A stretch of 13,933 nucleotides of DNA. Origin: Bryobacterales bacterium (lineage in GTDB: Bacteria; Acidobacteriota; Terriglobia; Bryobacterales; Bryobacteraceae). The translations under genes were made by a program, and so were the position numbers. Location of the stretch: assembly GCA_003139735.1 (NCBI GenBank), contig PLGA01000164.1:1-13933 (forward strand), read 5' to 3'. Of the stretch, positions 12,943-13,933 are shown one piece after another. The notes under the pieces were generated by a model. The model saw only the letters and a list, made by a program, of their open reading frames with translations. It was not told the origin of the DNA and made no database searches. The stretch's first letter is position 1; each line of letters starts with the position of its first letter.

Positions 12943-13403
12943 TTCCGCGCCTCGCTCAGGTCCTCCGTGATCTCCCGCACTGCCACTCTACTGAAGAGTC
13001 CCCAAACCTCCGGCGGCGCCGGGAACACATGCATTTCCTTCTCGTGAGCAGCCACGTAAAAGGAAGCGAACGATCCGACCCCGACCCGCCTGCCCTGCCC
13101 GTCGAAGAATTTGACAAGGACAACCACAGTTGGCAGCGTAACAGCGCAATGGTTGTACCCCGTCATTCGAAATTGGGCCGCGCTCACCTTTGAGAGCTGC
13201 ACATCGAAGCACTCCGAGGCGTGCGGTGGACTGGGCACGGCTAAGCCTAGGTCGGAGCTTTGTATGTAAGGGGGAGGCTCAGCCGCACGCAACGACGCGC
13301 GCTGATGATGTTGCGTCCAGAAGCTGCCCACAACGGCAGCGAGCGCCACTATCGCCATCGCCGCCAACGGCCAAACCCAAATCTTGTCGTTTTCGTCTTC
13401 CAT
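12939..13403 (-). CDS. Single-pass membrane protein with extracytoplasmic beta domain (154 aa)
   Basis: ATG 13403 directly follows the TGA of the 47-aa gene, with AAGGAG 6 nt upstream (13415-13410). Residues 9-27 (WVWPLAAMAIVALAAVVGS) form one transmembrane helix after an acidic N-terminus, so the rest probably faces outside. The outer part has a Pro-rich spacer and a beta domain with two cysteines (C65, C86) that could form a disulphide, followed by TVVVLVKFFDGQGRRVGVGS. That 'hydrophobic strand, FFD-x-G-R, strand' pattern resembles FxLYD-type domains of bacterial envelope proteins, which I give as a weak family lead. In a phage it might be an exclusion, moron or lysis-related protein. Confidence 0.72.
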   Translation of the reverse strand: MEDENDKIWVWPLAAMAIVALAAVVGSFWTQHHQRASLRAAEPPPYIQSSDLGLAVPSPPHASECFDVQLSKVSAAQFRMTGYNHCAVTLPTVVVLVKFFDGQGRRVGVGSFASFYVAAHEKEMHVFPAPPEVWGLFSRVAVREITEDLSEARK

Positions 13404-13547
13404 TCATCGCTCCTTGCAGAGTGACCAGCCGCGCCAGGTCCCGTGCCAGCCCCAGCGGGCCGAGCGTTTGCAGCGCGGGCAGACGATGCGCGCGCGCCAG
13501 CCCTCCCACCGAAGCTCGACGACGAAACCCAGCCAGCGAACCGTCAT
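13404..13547 (-). CDS. 47-aa Trp/Arg-rich miniprotein with CPRC knuckle
   Basis: I find this short gene by reading the minus strand in the gap between two larger ones: ATG 13547, TGA 13406-13404. It starts 1 nt after the upstream TAG and ends directly before the ATG of the membrane protein (TGAATG). It encodes MTVRWLGFVVELRWEGWRAR, then IVCPRCKRSARWGWHGTWRG and WSLCKER. Eight Trp and many Arg in 47 residues, with C23, C26 and C44 (possible H35) suggest a minimal zinc knuckle. It carries the AAGGAG for the next gene in its last codons. Perfect fit between neighbours supports a real gene; function unknown. Confidence 0.62.
   Translation of the reverse strand: MTVRWLGFVVELRWEGWRARIVCPRCKRSARWGWHGTWRGWSLCKER
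13410..13415 (-). promoter_or_regulatory. Shine-Dalgarno of membrane protein gene
   Basis: AAGGAG on the minus strand, 6 nt before ATG 13403 and within the last codons of the 47-aa gene. It decides the start of the membrane protein and implies translational coupling. Confidence 0.65.
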
Positions 13548-13548
13548 C

Positions 13549-13933
13549 CTACGCCGCCTTCAGCAGCTCGGCCGCCAGCGGCGCCAGCGCCACGGGCAGC
13601 TCGGCCGCCAGCGGCGCGAGCGCCACGAGCTTGCGCGACCGGTACCCGCTCTGCTCTTTCACGATCCACGGCCTCGATATCGAGTCGGGCACGTTCTTGT
13701 CGATCAACCCGAGCGGGATGTCGAGGACCGCGACCAGGCCCTCGTACGTGAGCAGCTTGCGCAGGTACACGAAAGCTTTCCACTTCTCGGTGACCGTGCG
13801 CTCGTTGCGCCGCGGGCCGAGTTGCAGTTCCCAGTACGCGCCGCGGTAAACCACGGGCTCGTCCTTCGGCGACGCCTTGGCTGCGTCGTCGGCGCGTTCG
13901 GTCAAAACTTTGTATCGGGCGATGACGGGATCG
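13549..13933 (-). CDS. Unknown phage protein (3' part, enters from right edge)
   Basis: The frame is open to the right end. A TTG at 13905 is a possible start (118 aa), but the codons upstream of it read DPVIARYKVL and continue smoothly into TERADDAAKASPKDEPVVYR, so I think the gene begins outside the window. The body is charged and mixed alpha/beta (GAYWELQLGPRRNERTVTEK; WKAFVYLRKLLTYEGLVAVL; DIPLGLIDKNVPDSISRPWI). The C-terminus holds two copies of an 11-residue Ala/Leu-rich unit (VALAPLAAELP / VALAPLAAELL). No family recognised. It stops at TAG 13551-13549, 1 nt before the 47-aa gene. Confidence 0.72.
   Translation of the reverse strand, partial: DPVIARYKVLTERADDAAKASPKDEPVVYRGAYWELQLGPRRNERTVTEKWKAFVYLRKLLTYEGLVAVLDIPLGLIDKNVPDSISRPWIVKEQSGYRSRKLVALAPLAAELPVALAPLAAELLKAA
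13564..13629. repeat. 33-bp tandem duplication at the 3' end of the rightmost gene
   Basis: Units at 13564-13596 and 13597-13629; the first 31 bases differ at one position. Period 33 bp keeps frame and encodes the repeated 11-residue Ala/Leu unit. Probably a recent slippage or unequal duplication event. Confidence 0.8.

Noticed and set aside
1..13933. Search for integrase, tRNA genes, att-like repeats, CRISPR arrays and insertion sequences
   Set aside because: None seen: no tyrosine or serine recombinase motif, no regularly spaced repeats beyond the two in-frame duplications, no terminal inverted repeats with transposase. Lysogeny can be neither claimed nor excluded from this window.

Overview
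This window looks like the morphogenesis (packaging, head and early tail) block of a tailed double-stranded DNA bacteriophage or prophage. Every credible gene lies on the minus strand, so transcription runs from about 13.9 kb down to position 1. The evidence is a recognisable order of TerL-like terminase, P22-size portal, scaffold-like coiled-coil protein, capsid-associated protein, a Mu gpT/HK97-type major capsid protein and the start of a tail-fibre-like protein. Genes are tightly packed, with repeated ATGA, TGATG and TAATG stop/start overlaps. The DNA is strongly GC-rich and no host housekeeping gene, integrase, tRNA or CRISPR array is visible, so host and lifestyle cannot be fixed. A GC-rich soil bacterium such as an Acidobacteriota is only a guess from style.

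Layout in transcription order. (1) 13933-11911, regulatory and unknown genes: an unknown protein entering from the right edge and ending in an 11-residue tandem repeat, a 47-aa Cys-pair miniprotein, a single-pass membrane protein, a LuxR-type HTH protein with a 28-residue internal duplication, a Cys-rich small protein, and an HTH protein that is the best candidate for the small terminase. (2) 11909-10418: a phage-borne sigma-70 family factor, a DUF3102-like protein carrying a 24-bp near-palindrome inside its gene, and a basic 96-aa protein. (3) 10413-5879: large terminase, two small accessory proteins and the portal. (4) 5868-3205: three small proteins (one with four CxxC pairs), the putative scaffold, and a 309-aa unknown. 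(5) 3204-1: a 190-bp structured leader, a capsid-associated protein, a terminator-like hairpin, the major capsid protein, two Ala/Gly-rich structural proteins, and the N-terminus of a secreted-looking fibre or adhesin protein.

Likely logic: the sigma factor and the LuxR/HTH proteins at the head of the block could switch on this late operon. TerS and TerL package DNA through the portal into a procapsid built from the scaffold, the capsid-associated protein and the major capsid protein. The only two places with room for control elements are just before and just after the capsid-associated gene, where output would have to rise. Both hold RNA hairpins: one can hide a Shine-Dalgarno sequence of a 14-codon leader ORF, the other looks like an intrinsic terminator. 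These, the palindrome, the repeat-bearing LuxR protein and the series of Cys-pair miniproteins are the least ordinary parts of the window.
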